64,000 nucleotides of DNA, taken from assembly GCA_963693315.1 (NCBI GenBank), contig OY856187.1, positions 46,952,485 through 47,016,484 on the forward strand, in the 5' to 3' direction. The first letter of the stretch is position 1. The number at the start of each line of letters is the position of its first letter. Made by a program: the position numbers and the translations under genes. Below are positions 13,183 to 23,016 of this stretch, piece after piece. The notes beneath the pieces are model-generated. The model saw nothing but the letters and a program-made list of their open reading frames with translations, was not told the origin of the DNA and made no database searches. The stretch comes from Diogma glabrata. Its lineage: Eukaryota; Arthropoda; Insecta; Diptera; Cylindrotomidae.

Positions 13183-14139
13183 TTAATTATTATTTAAGAG
13201 TTGCAAGTCATCTAAATGATTGACCACTATACGAGCTTCTCCATCACCTTTTCTCAGAAAAATTTTTCCATTTCGTGTCCATAAGTATTTAAATTTAGAT
13301 TTCAGCTTGAAGTCTTTTGCCTGATGTAATAAAATCCGATTTGTTTTAGTTAGACATTCATTTAGAAATAGCGGTGTATCTTCTTCAGTATTAAAACCCA
13401 AAAATGATGCTTTTAATTTCTTTTGATTTTTTCCTTTTGTAATCATAATTAGTTGTTTCAAATGATAATTGACAAATTTAACGAAAATTTTACCGGTTTC
13501 AATTTTTTTGTTCTTTAATAGATGTTGTTGTGAAGAAATGCTGGTTTTGTTGTTATGTTTGTTTGGTTTTATTTTGTAGCATTCATCAATGTCATTTTTT
13601 GTTACGTCAACATTTAACTTGGAAAATATATTTATGACGACATCATACGGTGACTCTTCACAGTTTAATGGTATCCCATGAATTTCGATACAGTTTCTTA
13701 GAGATTTTTGTTCAAGATCATCTAACAGCGATTGTAGCTGAAACGTTTTTGATTTTAGACTCTCATTTTCTTCTTTTAGCGATCTCAGTTGTTTTAGAGC
13801 GTCTTCTATTAAATTAAATTTAATTTCTTGTGATTTCGCGTTATTTGTTATTTCAGCTTTTGTATCAAGGAGTTCCGAGCGGAGATCATTGATTTGTTTA
13901 GCAATGGTTTCTAAGGAAACCACATTTGATGTTGTTAAGCAAGATGCACTTTTGACAATATTTTTAGTTTTTGAAGTACAGTTTGCACATTTCCAAGATC
14001 TTCGCTGGTTTTGTAAGAATTCAATATCACTAGGAGTGACATTCACACATTTCAGATGAAATACATCACCACAATCACAGCACACAACCGAAGGTTCACC
14101 ATTACGTATAACTTTCACAGAACACAGTTTACATGACAT
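13183..14139 (-). CDS. CR1-like ORF1 protein: PHD finger, coiled coil, FP25-like RNA-binding domain
   Basis: 318 residues from ATG at 14139, intact. Residues 3-53 form a PHD-type zinc finger: CKLC, CCDCGDVFHLKC, then WKCANC. Residues about 75-145 are rich in heptad leucines and charged residues, likely a coiled coil for multimerisation. From about 148 (NCIEIHGIP) to the end the sequence resembles the Baculo_FP-like domain of many CR1 and Jockey ORF1 proteins, ending in a segment with YLWTRNGKIFLRK. The likely role is binding element RNA in a ribonucleoprotein particle with the ORF2 product. No stop or frameshift, unlike ORF2. Confidence 0.85.
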   Translation of the reverse strand: MSCKLCSVKVIRNGEPSVVCCDCGDVFHLKCVNVTPSDIEFLQNQRRSWKCANCTSKTKNIVKSASCLTTSNVVSLETIAKQINDLRSELLDTKAEITNNAKSQEIKFNLIEDALKQLRSLKEENESLKSKTFQLQSLLDDLEQKSLRNCIEIHGIPLNCEESPYDVVINIFSKLNVDVTKNDIDECYKIKPNKHNNKTSISSQQHLLKNKKIETGKIFVKFVNYHLKQLIMITKGKNQKKLKASFLGFNTEEDTPLFLNECLTKTNRILLHQAKDFKLKSKFKYLWTRNGKIFLRKGDGEARIVVNHLDDLQLLNNN

Positions 14140-14322
14140 TTTTTATATATGTAGATCAAGAAATATGTAGAATGTTAAAGAATGTTTTTACTGCTTAATT
14201 TAGATTTTAGACAAAGAAAAATGAATTTACACCAATTTATAATAAAGTAATACTTTCACCAATTTATAATTATATTTTTAAATTTATTAATTAATTTGTT
14301 GATACAAATTTGCGATCCGCAC

Positions 14323-14370
14323 CCAACAAATGACAAATTGTATATGCCAACAAATGACAAATTGTATATG
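14323..14370. repeat. 24-bp tandem duplication at the CR1 5' junction
   Basis: Two exact copies of a 24-bp segment beginning ccaacaaatg sit where the element's 5' end meets the family A unit. This is probably a by-product of 5' end joining. Confidence 0.75.
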
Positions 14371-14484
14371 TAATCATAGATGAAAAATTCAACTTAAGTA
14401 AATATGAAAAATGATGAAGTTTCAATTTAGAAATTATCTGAACATCAAAATTAAAATATGTTTCGTCATCGCCGCTTTGGCTAA

Positions 14485-14558
14485 GTTGTGTAAGACACAC
14501 GGAATTTGAACAATGTGTCTCTGATGAATGTAGTTCAAATTCTGACACGAAACACAAC
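14485..14558 (+). ncRNA. Hammerhead ribozyme, family A copy 2
   Basis: Same 74-nt motif, 549 bp upstream of the copy at 15034, in the unit directly next to the CR1-like insertion. All core bases and both long stems are intact. Confidence 0.9.
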
Positions 14559-15033
14559 AAAATTTTTTCTAAAGGAATTTTAGAGGAAATGAAAAAGTTA
14601 TTTCGAATTGCAAAATTCAAGTGATTTCCAATATGTACTTAAGCTTAATTGTTCTCAAAAACCAATCTGAAATTAAAAATTCCCTAATGTTGTCTATATT
14701 TCCTAACCAAAAATATAACAACATATTGACTTTACGTCAGATATTAAGTTTCGCATTGATTGGCAACAATCAATAATGACTTTACACTCGTGACTTAGGA
14801 TGTTGATTAGAATGTTGACTTAGATGTTAACGGAATATTCTCTCATCCTATGAATTCACACATCGTAATATCTAGAAATTTAATACAAAGAATACCAAAT
14901 AAATACAATTTTCAATATGTAATCATAGATGAAAAATTCAACTTAAGTAAATATGAAAAATGATGAAGTTTCAATTTAGAAATTATCTGAACATCAAAAT
15001 TAAAATATGTTTCGTCATCGCCGCTTTGGCTAA

Positions 15034-15107
15034 GTTGTGTAAGACACACGGAATTTGAACAATGTGTCTCTGATGAATGTAGTTCAAATTCTGACACGAA
15101 ACACAAC
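15034..15107 (+). ncRNA. Hammerhead ribozyme, family A copy 3 (reference description)
   Basis: Stem III pairs GTTGTGT (15034-15040) with ACACAAC (15101-15107), 7 of 7. The H17 nucleotide is A15041. Stem I pairs AGACACA (15042-15048) with TGTGTCT (15063-15069), 7 of 7. The core is CTGATGA (15070-15076) and GAA (15098-15100), with A15.1 and U16.1 present. Stem II is TGT/ACA, a bulged G, then AG/CT, closed by TTCAAATT (15083-15090); its first pair is an A-C mismatch. Loop I contains AATTTGAA (15052-15059), the exact complement of loop II, so a kissing interaction is possible. Stems I and II are closed and stem III is open, which is type III topology. In a tandem transcript, cleavage would release 549-nt monomers. 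Confidence 0.92.
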
Positions 15108-15582
15108 AAAATTTTTTCTAAAGGAATTTTAGAGGAAATGAAAAAGTTATTTCGAATTGCAAAATTCAAGTGATTTCCAATATGTACTTAAGCTTAATTG
15201 TTCTCAAAAACCAATCTGAAATTAAAAATTCCCTAATGTTGTCTATATTTCCTAACCAAAAATATAACAACATATTGACTTTACGTCAGATATTAAGTTT
15301 CGCATTGATTGGCAACAATCAATAATGACTTTACACTCGTGACTTAGGATGTTGATTAGAATGTTGACTTAGATGTTAACGGAATATTCTCTCATCCTAT
15401 GAATTCACACATCGTAATATCTAGAAATTTAATACAAAGAATACCAAATAAATACAATTTTCAATATGTAATCATAGATGAAAAATTCAACTTAAGTAAA
15501 TATGAAAAATGATGAAGTTTCAATTTAGAAATTATCTGAACATCAAAATTAAAATATGTTTCGTCATCGCCGCTTTGGCTAA

Positions 15583-15656
15583 GTTGTGTAAGACACACGG
15601 AATTTGAACAATGTGTCTCTGATGAATGTAGTTCAAATTCTGACACGAAACACAAC
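15583..15656 (+). ncRNA. Hammerhead ribozyme, family A copy 4
   Basis: Same 74-nt motif at +549 from the copy at 15034, with no difference seen. It is the last full unit before the right-hand flanking direct repeat. Confidence 0.9.
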
Positions 15657-16013
15657 AAAATTTTTTCTAAAGGAATTTTAGAGGAAATGAAAAAGTTATT
15701 TCGAATTGCAAAATTCAAGTGATTTCCAATATGTACTTAAGCTTAATTGTTCTCAAAAACCAATCTGAAATTAAAAATTCCCTAATGTTGTCTATATTTC
15801 CTAACCAAAAATATAACAACATATTGACTTTACGTCAGATATTAAGTTTCGCATTGATTGGCAACAATCAATAATGACTTTACACTCGTGACTTAGGATG
15901 TTGATTAGAATGTTGACTTAGATGTTAACGGAATATTCTCTCATCCTATGAATTCACACATCGTAATATCTAGAAATTTAATACAAAGAATACCAAATAA
16001 ATAAATGTATATC

Positions 16014-16357
16014 CTTCACCAACTAGCTGGAAAACAAGCAATTTTATTTAGTTTGTAATTTTCGAACTATATCTTCACTTGCTATTCCACTTTTTTTATT
16101 CAACAAGTTTTTAAGGTAACAGTTGCTATCGAGTTCATTTTTTTATTGCTTTAACGATAAAATCTATTTTTTTTTGTTAAAATAAAATTTTATAGCATAT
16201 AAATTGGTATTAAATAAGGGTGGTTCATACTTAGATTTCAATCGATAGAAGTGGTATTCAACAAAAAAGAAAAGTAGTGGAAGCAAAATACAACTTTAAG
16301 CTTTAAGAAACTATTATTTGTTAATTTAAAAAAATGTTGAATTTCAATTTAAAACAT
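16014..16357. other. Unique AT-rich DNA between repeats
   Basis: No feature recognised between the right-hand direct repeat of the family A composite and element F copy 1. Confidence 0.4.
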
Positions 16358-17676
16358 ATGAAGGGGCTGAAATCTCACAGCTCTGAGATATCAAGACTTC
16401 GGTCTGGTTAAGGATTTTGATATAGTTTTTGCCAAAAAACTTTTATGAGGACATTGTTTTTAGTTTTGGGCAGCGATGCATATCAAACATAAACACTTTT
16501 TGTTAAAGTACAAGTATTTTTTTATCCCTGTTTAGAAATTTTTCCCAAAAAAAACAAGAAATATTAATACTTTTCCCGAAAATTATAACAGATCATAAAT
16601 TAATATAACTTAGTGAAAAGATAATACAGCAAACTACTCAAAAACCTCTCCATTTAGTGTTTCAAAAAAATATTATAAAATCAAAAATTCATATTTCTTT
16701 CAAAATTTCAAAAATATTCTAAAACTTTTTTCAAAATTATAAAATATTCCAAAATTTTTTATTCAAAAATTTAAACTTTTTCAAAATTCTAAAAATATTG
16801 CAAGAATTATAATAAAATCAATAACTGAAAACTTTTTCAAAATTCTAAAAATATTTCAATAATTGTAACAAAATCGAAAATACAAATTTTTTTCATAACT
16901 CAAAAAATATTACAAAACCATAAATTGAAACTTTTTCCAAATCAAAAATTCAAAAAACTTTTTCCAAAATTCCAAAAATATTTCAAAAATTATAATAAAA
17001 TCAAAAATTAAAACTTTTTAAAACTCTAAAATTAAACCTAAAATTCTTACAAAATCAAAAATACAAACTTTTTTCGAAATTCCAAAAATATTGCAAAAAT
17101 TATACCAAAATCAAAAATTCCATGTTCATTTTCATGTGCAATAACATTTCATGTCAAACAAATTAATTATTTCATTTTTTCCCAAAAAATTGAGTAAAAA
17201 AATGAAAATCAATCTTATGACACACTTGACAACAATTTGTTGACGAACTTATGATGCAATAATCTACATTTTGGTCTCACATACCAATCCCGACATCAAG
17301 ATTTCTCCAAATTCAATGTTCCTACTCGTAATCACTTAAAATGAAAATTTTTTAGGCATAAAATATGTAAATTTTCTTGTTTTGACACACTCGACTATTT
17401 TTTGACACACTTCCAGGACAGCGTTTGAACACATCGTCCTTTCGGCTCTTTCCATTGAGTATACGTATTTTTAGAAACAAAAATTTTTGAAATCCCTGCA
17501 GCCGTTTTCTAGATTTCGTCGATTGTGACGACCGGCAGAGTGACAGACATTTTTATTTTTTTTGCTTTTTAAGAATCAGTAGATCCTAAAACGTCGAGAA
17601 ATGCCAAAAAAGTGGGGGTAATAATTTCACTTTTTGCTCATGAGTGTCATACTTAGGTCTTTCGGACCGAAGTAAT
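16358..17676. mobile_element. Element F, copy 1
   Basis: Starts 'ggggctgaaatctcacagc', then 'gacttcggtctgg', a stretch of degenerate 'caaaaatattccaaaaatt'-type tandem sequence (about 16640-17130), a conserved interior (near 17280-17600, with 'cctactcgtaatcactt' and a GC-rich 'gacgaccggcag' segment), and ends 'tctttcggaccgaagtaat'. The inner and outer boundaries share ttcggtc in inverted orientation. No protein is encoded. Related copies are at 25220-27580 and 31603-36246. It is probably a non-autonomous DNA element; superfamily not determined. Confidence 0.65.
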
Positions 17677-17750
17677 TGATCTTTAAAAAAGTTTGTATTA
17701 AAAAATTAGAACAAAATTTTTTTTGAATTAATAATAGAAAATGTGTCTGG

Positions 17751-18030
17751 TATTTAGGGATAACGTGAGACCTCACATACCAATAGGAGTGACATATCAC
17801 TATACATGGTGATATATTAGGGGTGCTGGCAGATGAAAAATATTCAGACAACCGTAGCACCCCCAATCATTGTTATGGAATATTCCCTGATGATGTGACG
17901 CTATTGCTTCCTCGATAAAATGAATCTGCATATAACTTTTTATCTGGTCTTTAATCGTTAATTCGTTGAGGAAAAAAGGCTTAACGTTATCGAGCAATAT
18001 GCTGCTAGTTGGACTATTGGTACTCCAAAG
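17751..18030 (+). repeat. Diverged copy of the Jockey-like element 5' region
   Basis: It shares 'cgtgaga.ctcacatacca', 'ggggtgctggc.gatgaa' and a 'ggactattgg' end with 39680-40030 and with the 5' region of the element at 46209. No matching ORF follows, so this is an isolated 5' fragment or a derived short element. Confidence 0.55.
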
Positions 18031-18241
18031 ATAGTTATGTTGTTGCCAATTGTATTTTATTTTTATATCCTTTATCGTACCACCAAATATTGGATGTTAC
18101 TTTTTTTTACGTGATTCATTCTGTAAAACATATTGTGACGATTATGGAATACGATAGAACACAAGACAATAGAACATCTTTCGAGAACAATGCTCTTTAG
18201 AGAAAATAGTTCTAAAAAAGAAATATAAAAATCAAACAGAT

Positions 18242-18320
18242 AACAACGATAACAACGTTATTGACGTTAAAGATAACAACGTATACGTATACGTACATAT
18301 TACGTTAAACATAACAACGT
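18242..18320. repeat. Short degenerate tandem repeat of 'ataacaacgt'
   Basis: About five imperfect copies of ataacaacgt, with a gtatacgtatac palindrome inside. No function assigned. Confidence 0.55.
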
Positions 18321-20047
18321 AACCAAAGTAAACACATAATAGGAAGTTTGATCCTATAAGAATTGGTAAATTTAAACAAATTGAAAAGAATAGATTTCAC
18401 ACCTATGTGTCAATATTTGAAGATCGTGTTATTATATTTCCGTTGATAAAAAAAGGGTTTGTGTTCTAGAATATTATAGCACTATTGAGGCTATTTCAAA
18501 TAGTGTATATAAGAGGTGTTGTTCGAGGATAAAAGTAGTATAAATTGTCAGCGATAGAAATCGTTTAAAAATTTAGCAGTGATATAGGCGAGTTGAAATT
18601 AACAGTGTTATAAGTAGAAATTATTGTAAGTGATATTGTGAAAAATTGTAGGAAATCCAAAAAACATTTAAGGAAATTGCTATTCGAAAGTATTGTTAAA
18701 CTTAAAAGTTTCTTTTATTTTGAATGTCGAATTTTTTCTTCTTTTCTTTACTACTACATCTTTTTTTTATTACTTGCATGAGAAATTTCAATTTACTCAA
18801 AAACCCAAGACAAAAGTTATTTTTCTCAGCTATGGTTACTAATAACACTAGTTTACAAGAAAAATCTCCCGAAATAAAACCCAACTTTTCTTATAGATTT
18901 GGACTTCCTGAACACGAATATCATATTCATTTTTTTTGGTTAGCTCTTGTTTTTGAGATATTCACGAAAAACCAAATTTTTTGGTGATCAAAAATGTTGT
19001 TTCGGTTTTTGGATCTCATATTTTACAAAACAAACAAATTAAATATATTAATAAAACAAGTGCATAGTAAATATGCCAACAAACATTTTGAGCTATATTT
19101 TGTAAAAATCCGTTAAGGATTCTGGAAGTTACAGTCGAAAAAAGTTGAAAAAATACGAAAAACTCACGTTTTTTTTTAAATTTTCGATTTTCAACACCAT
19201 AAATTTTGAACAAATAAAGACACTAATTTTTTTTAATTTCTTGGAGCCTATAGTAGCTTCAATTTTCTTTCTTTTACGCTAAAAGATACGAATATTGGTG
19301 CAGTTTGCACCAAGTTATTCAAGTTTTCCCAAAAAAAGTCATAACGCAAAATTTGGAAAAAATAGTTTTTTACTTAATTTATTGTGCCATAATTTCATAA
19401 ATAATAATTTTAAATGTTCAGTCGTTCCCAAACATCAGTCAAGAATTATTTTAAAATAGTAAAGTATAATTTCTATTTTTGTTTTCGAAGTTAGGAATTG
19501 GATCGATATGAGACGTATATAGAAAAATATAAACAAAAAGATAATGAAATGTGAGGAGAGGCAAATCATCATAACATCAGAACTATTTAAGTTAGTTCAA
19601 GCACCATAAAGTTAAGCCCCTATTTATGTCTATTAATACATGTAAGGTTTGTTTCTTTTCTGTTTTTGGTTTTTTGATAATGTAAATTTTTTTCTATCGC
19701 CGCCCACCTTGTGTTACTCCTTACGTTTGTGATCATTTTAAGTTTAATTTAAGAAAGCAATTACTTCTCCTTTTTAATAGTTTTTCGGTTTTTTCAACTT
19801 TTGTTTAATTAGTTTAATTTCTTTTTAAGTAGATAGTTGTCGTATGATTAGTTGCAAATATAATCTCTCTGAGGATAAATTTAATTCCAAACATTCAAGT
19901 GAAAATATTAATTAAAAACGAAAAAATATTACCAATATAAATTTTAAATAGTGTATTGTTTTTAAAAATCAAGATTGATAGACTGATAGACAGCTATAAG
20001 CAAAACAACATAAATTGTTAGTAAAGTGTAAGGTCAAGTTCATTTAA

Positions 20048-20176
20048 ATGGCGTCGTCAAGAAGTTTCAAGTGTAAAAATAGCCCTAATTCATTTTGTTT
20101 TATTTGTGGAAGTAACATAATACATACGGCTAAAAGAGTCACCCCATATATAAGAACTGCCTATCTTCATTACTAA
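20048..20176 (+). CDS. Short open frame resembling a captured zinc-finger N-terminus
   Basis: 42 codons from ATG to TAA. The peptide has FKCKNSPNSFCFICG followed by a basic stretch and AYLHY. C-x8-C-x2-C spacing with N-S-P and F-C-F-I-C-G resembles the N-terminal zinc-binding motif of a large family of uncharacterised invertebrate proteins (FCYxCGxxT ... KKAYxxYFG). It stops where that family would continue with its second half. Located in the middle of a transposon, it may be a captured gene fragment. Expression is unknown, and 42 codons is little evidence. Confidence 0.35.
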   Translation: MASSRSFKCKNSPNSFCFICGSNIIHTAKRVTPYIRTAYLHY

Positions 20177-20690
20177 CTGATATTTTCCAACTCCTAGAAT
20201 AAATCCGAGGCGGGAAGAGCTAGATCATGTCAAAAAACTTCACAAAAAAATCTCAATTTCGAGAAAAACCATATAAAAATTAAATACATCTTTTGTCCAA
20301 AAAAGACATTTCATAATCAACTAACTGATATTTGTCAACTCCTAAAATAAGTTCGAGGTGTGAGGAAGAGATCAGAAGCTAGATCATGTTAAAAAATTTC
20401 ACAAAAAAATCTCAATTTCGAGAAAAATCATATAAAAATAAAATACAACTTTTGTAAAAAAAGACATTTCATAATCAACTAACTGATATTTTCCAACTCC
20501 TAAAATAAGTCCGAGGTGGAAGGAGCTAGATCATGTCAAAAAATTTCACAAAAAAAATCTCAATTTCGAGAAAAATCATATACAAATAAAATACAACTTT
20601 TGTCAAAAAAAGACATTTCATAATCAACTAACTGATATTTTCCAACTCCTAAAATAATCCCGAAGTAGGAGGAGTTAGATCTAATACGAA
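20170..20690. repeat. Four ~150-bp tandem units inside the transposon
   Basis: Each unit runs 'actgatattt(t/g)ccaactccta', 'gagctagatcatgt', 'tctcaatttcgag', 'aaagacatttcataatca'. The last unit is truncated. Duplicated at 23010-23530. Confidence 0.75.
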
Positions 20691-22887
20691 AACAACCTAT
20701 ATATAAATCAATTATGTTGCAGAGCTTAATTTATTCTTATAGTTAATTTTTTTTTCCAAATTTTGAGTTTTGACTTTCTTTGGGAAAACTTGAATAACTT
20801 GGTGCAAACTGCACCAATATTCGTATCTTTTAGCTTAAAAGAAAGAAAATAGAAGCTTCTATAGGCTTCAAGAAATTAAAAAAAATTACTGTCTTTATTT
20901 GTTCAAAATTTATGGTGTTGAAAATGGAAAAATTTAAAAAAAACGTGAATTTTTCTTAACGGATTTTTACAAAATATAACTCAAAATGTTTGTTGGCATA
21001 TTTACTATGCATTTGTTTTATTATTATATTTAATTTGTTTGTTTTGTAAAATATGAGATCTAAAGACCGAAACAACATTTTTGATCACCGAAAAAATTGG
21101 TTTGTCGTGAATATCTCAAAAACAAGAGCTAACAAAAAAAAATGAATATGATATTCGTGTTTAGAAGGTCCAAATCCATAAGAAAAGTTGGGTTTTATTC
21201 AGGGAGACAAAAAAAGTTCAAAATTTGTAAACTAGTGTAATTATTCCACACACCTAATAATAAGTATTTTAGCATCTTCGTAAATAATGAAAATATAATT
21301 TTTGTTCGTTTGTTAACTGAGTTCATCTTTGAATTTATTTAGTTTCTTCCTAAAATAATAATAATAAATTAAAAACTAATAAGCATTTTGATTTTATTTT
21401 AATAATAATAAATAATGAATGAATGCAAAAACGTCTTTGCAACTATCGGTTAGTTTATTTGAAATTTTAATTCGTGTTAAACAGAATTCTGTTGAAATTT
21501 AGTTTAGTTGTGAGTCGTAGACTAAAAAAATTCTAAATTTGGCTCAACAATATTGAATAGATTTTCAATTTCATGTCAAAAATAAATAAGAACTATATTT
21601 TTTAATGCAAAGCATATGTGATTTTTATATAGTTTTCAGCAAATTCATTGAAAATAAATTTCTAACTAAGCAGCCCTGAATAATAAATATCCAATACGCA
21701 ATCCAATGATAATGATAAACAATGTTTCGCCAAATCAAAATTTGTATTTATTCACCATTTGCTTATTAATTGACATTTTATTTTGTGAATAATAAAGAGT
21801 TTTAGTGCATTTTTTATTTTTTGGTGATCAAAAATGTTGTTTCGGTTTTTGGATCTCATATTTTACAAAACAAACAAATTAAATATATTAATAAAACAAG
21901 TGCATAGTAAATATGCCAACAAACATTTTGAGCTATATTTTGTAAAAATCCGTTAAGGATTCTGGAAGTTACAGTCGAAAAAAGTTGAAAAAATACGAAA
22001 AACTCACGTTTTTTTTTAAATTTTCGATTTTCAACACCATAAATTTTGAACAAATAAAGACACTAATTTTTTTTAATTTCTTGGAGCCTATAGTAGCTTC
22101 AATTTTCTTTCTTTTACGCTAAAAGATACGAATATTGGTGCAGTTTGCACCAAGTTATTCAAGTTTTCCCAAAAAAAGTCATAACGCAAAATTTGGAAAA
22201 AATAGTTTTTTACTTAATTTATTGTGCCATAATTTCATAAATAATAATTTTAAATGTTCAGTCGTTCCCAAACATCAGTCAAGAATTATTTTAAAATAGT
22301 AAAGTATAATTTCTATTTTTGTTTTCGAAGTTAGGAATTGGATCGATATGAGACGTATATAGAAAAATATAAACAAAAAGATAATGAAATGTGAGGAGAG
22401 GCAAATCATCATAACATCAGAACTATTTAAGTTAGTTCAAGCACCATAAAGTTAAGCCCCTATTTATGTCTATTAATACATGTAAGGTTTGTTTCTTTTC
22501 TGTTTTTGGTTTTTTGATAATGTAAATTTTTTTCTATCGCCGCCCACCTTGTGTTACTCCTTACGTTTGTGATCATTTTAAGTTTAATTTAAGAAAGCAA
22601 TTACTTCTCCTTTTTAATAGTTTTTCGGTTTTTTCAACTTTTGTTTAATTAGTTTAATTTCTTTTTAAGTAGATAGTTGTCGTATGATTAGTTGCAAATA
22701 TAATCTCTCTGAGGATAAATTTAATTCCAAACATTCAAGTGAAAATATTAATTAAAAACGAAAAAATATTACCAATATAAATTTTAAATAGTGTATTGTT
22801 TTTAAAAATCAAGATTGATAGACTGATAGACAGCTATAAGCAAAACAACATAAATTGTTAGTAAAGTGTAAGGTCAAGTTCATTTAA

Positions 22888-23016
22888 ATGGCGTCGTCAA
22901 GAAGTTTCAAGTGTAAAAATAGCCCTAATTCATTTTGTTTTATTTGTGGAAGTAACATAATACATACGGCTAAAAGAGTCACCCCATATATAAGAACTGC
23001 CTATCTTCATTACTAA
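22888..23016 (+). CDS. Second copy of the zinc-finger-like short frame
   Basis: Identical to the frame at 20048 through the 2.84-kb tandem duplication. Same reservations apply. Confidence 0.33.
   Translation: MASSRSFKCKNSPNSFCFICGSNIIHTAKRVTPYIRTAYLHY

Larger units (their letters stand above)
9619..14370 (-). mobile_element. CR1-like non-LTR retrotransposon, near full length
   Basis: Minus-strand element with a short 5' UTR, ORF1 with a PHD finger, ORF2 with endonuclease and reverse transcriptase, a 3' UTR of about 520 bp, and a 3' terminus made of an (AAT)n run (seen as ATT on the plus strand at 9619-9649). A simple-repeat tail instead of poly(A), PHD-containing ORF1 and APE endonuclease fit the CR1/L2 group; the exact clade is not certain. 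It lies inside a family A repeat unit, so that array is older. The 5' junction has a 24-bp segment duplicated in tandem (14323-14346 and 14347-14370). I see no clear target-site duplication beyond two or three bases. Confidence 0.82.
8811..16013. mobile_element. Composite of 549-bp hammerhead-ribozyme units (retrozyme-like), inverted, with flanking direct repeat
   Basis: The 13-bp sequence ataaatgtatatc occurs at 8811-8823 and 16001-16013 and brackets the whole structure, as a target-site duplication would. Inside, one unit plus a few bases (about 8824-9408) runs one way. After a short filler (about 9409-9420) the units run the other way: a partial unit 9421-9618, then three successive units in 14371-16003 with exact 549-bp spacing. 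The copies are almost identical. A CR1-like element (9619-14370) interrupts the inverted arm. Each complete unit carries a hammerhead ribozyme. Direct repeats plus mixed head-to-head arrangement recall insertions made by Penelope-like reverse transcriptases; that link is inference. Confidence 0.8.
18838..21250. mobile_element. Non-autonomous transposon with ~500-bp inverted repeats
   Basis: The left arm (about 18838-19335) and right arm (about 20745-21250) are inverted copies. Landmarks are 'cactagtttac', 'gatcaaaaatgttg', 'gtttgttttgtaaaatatg', and 'ggtgcagtttgcacc' at the inner edge, itself a palindrome. The centre holds a small zinc-finger-like open frame (20048) and four ~150-bp tandem units (20170-20690). 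No transposase. Its right part is contained in the 2.84-kb duplication described separately. Confidence 0.7.

Noticed and set aside
17885..17930. CTGATGATG near 17888 as a possible hammerhead core
   Set aside because: No GAAA with a matching stem II and no stem III partner nearby.
19016..19213. Identical 65-codon frames on the minus strand at 19016 and 21856
   Set aside because: They lie in AT-rich inverted arms of a transposon and are identical only because of the tandem duplication; no domain.
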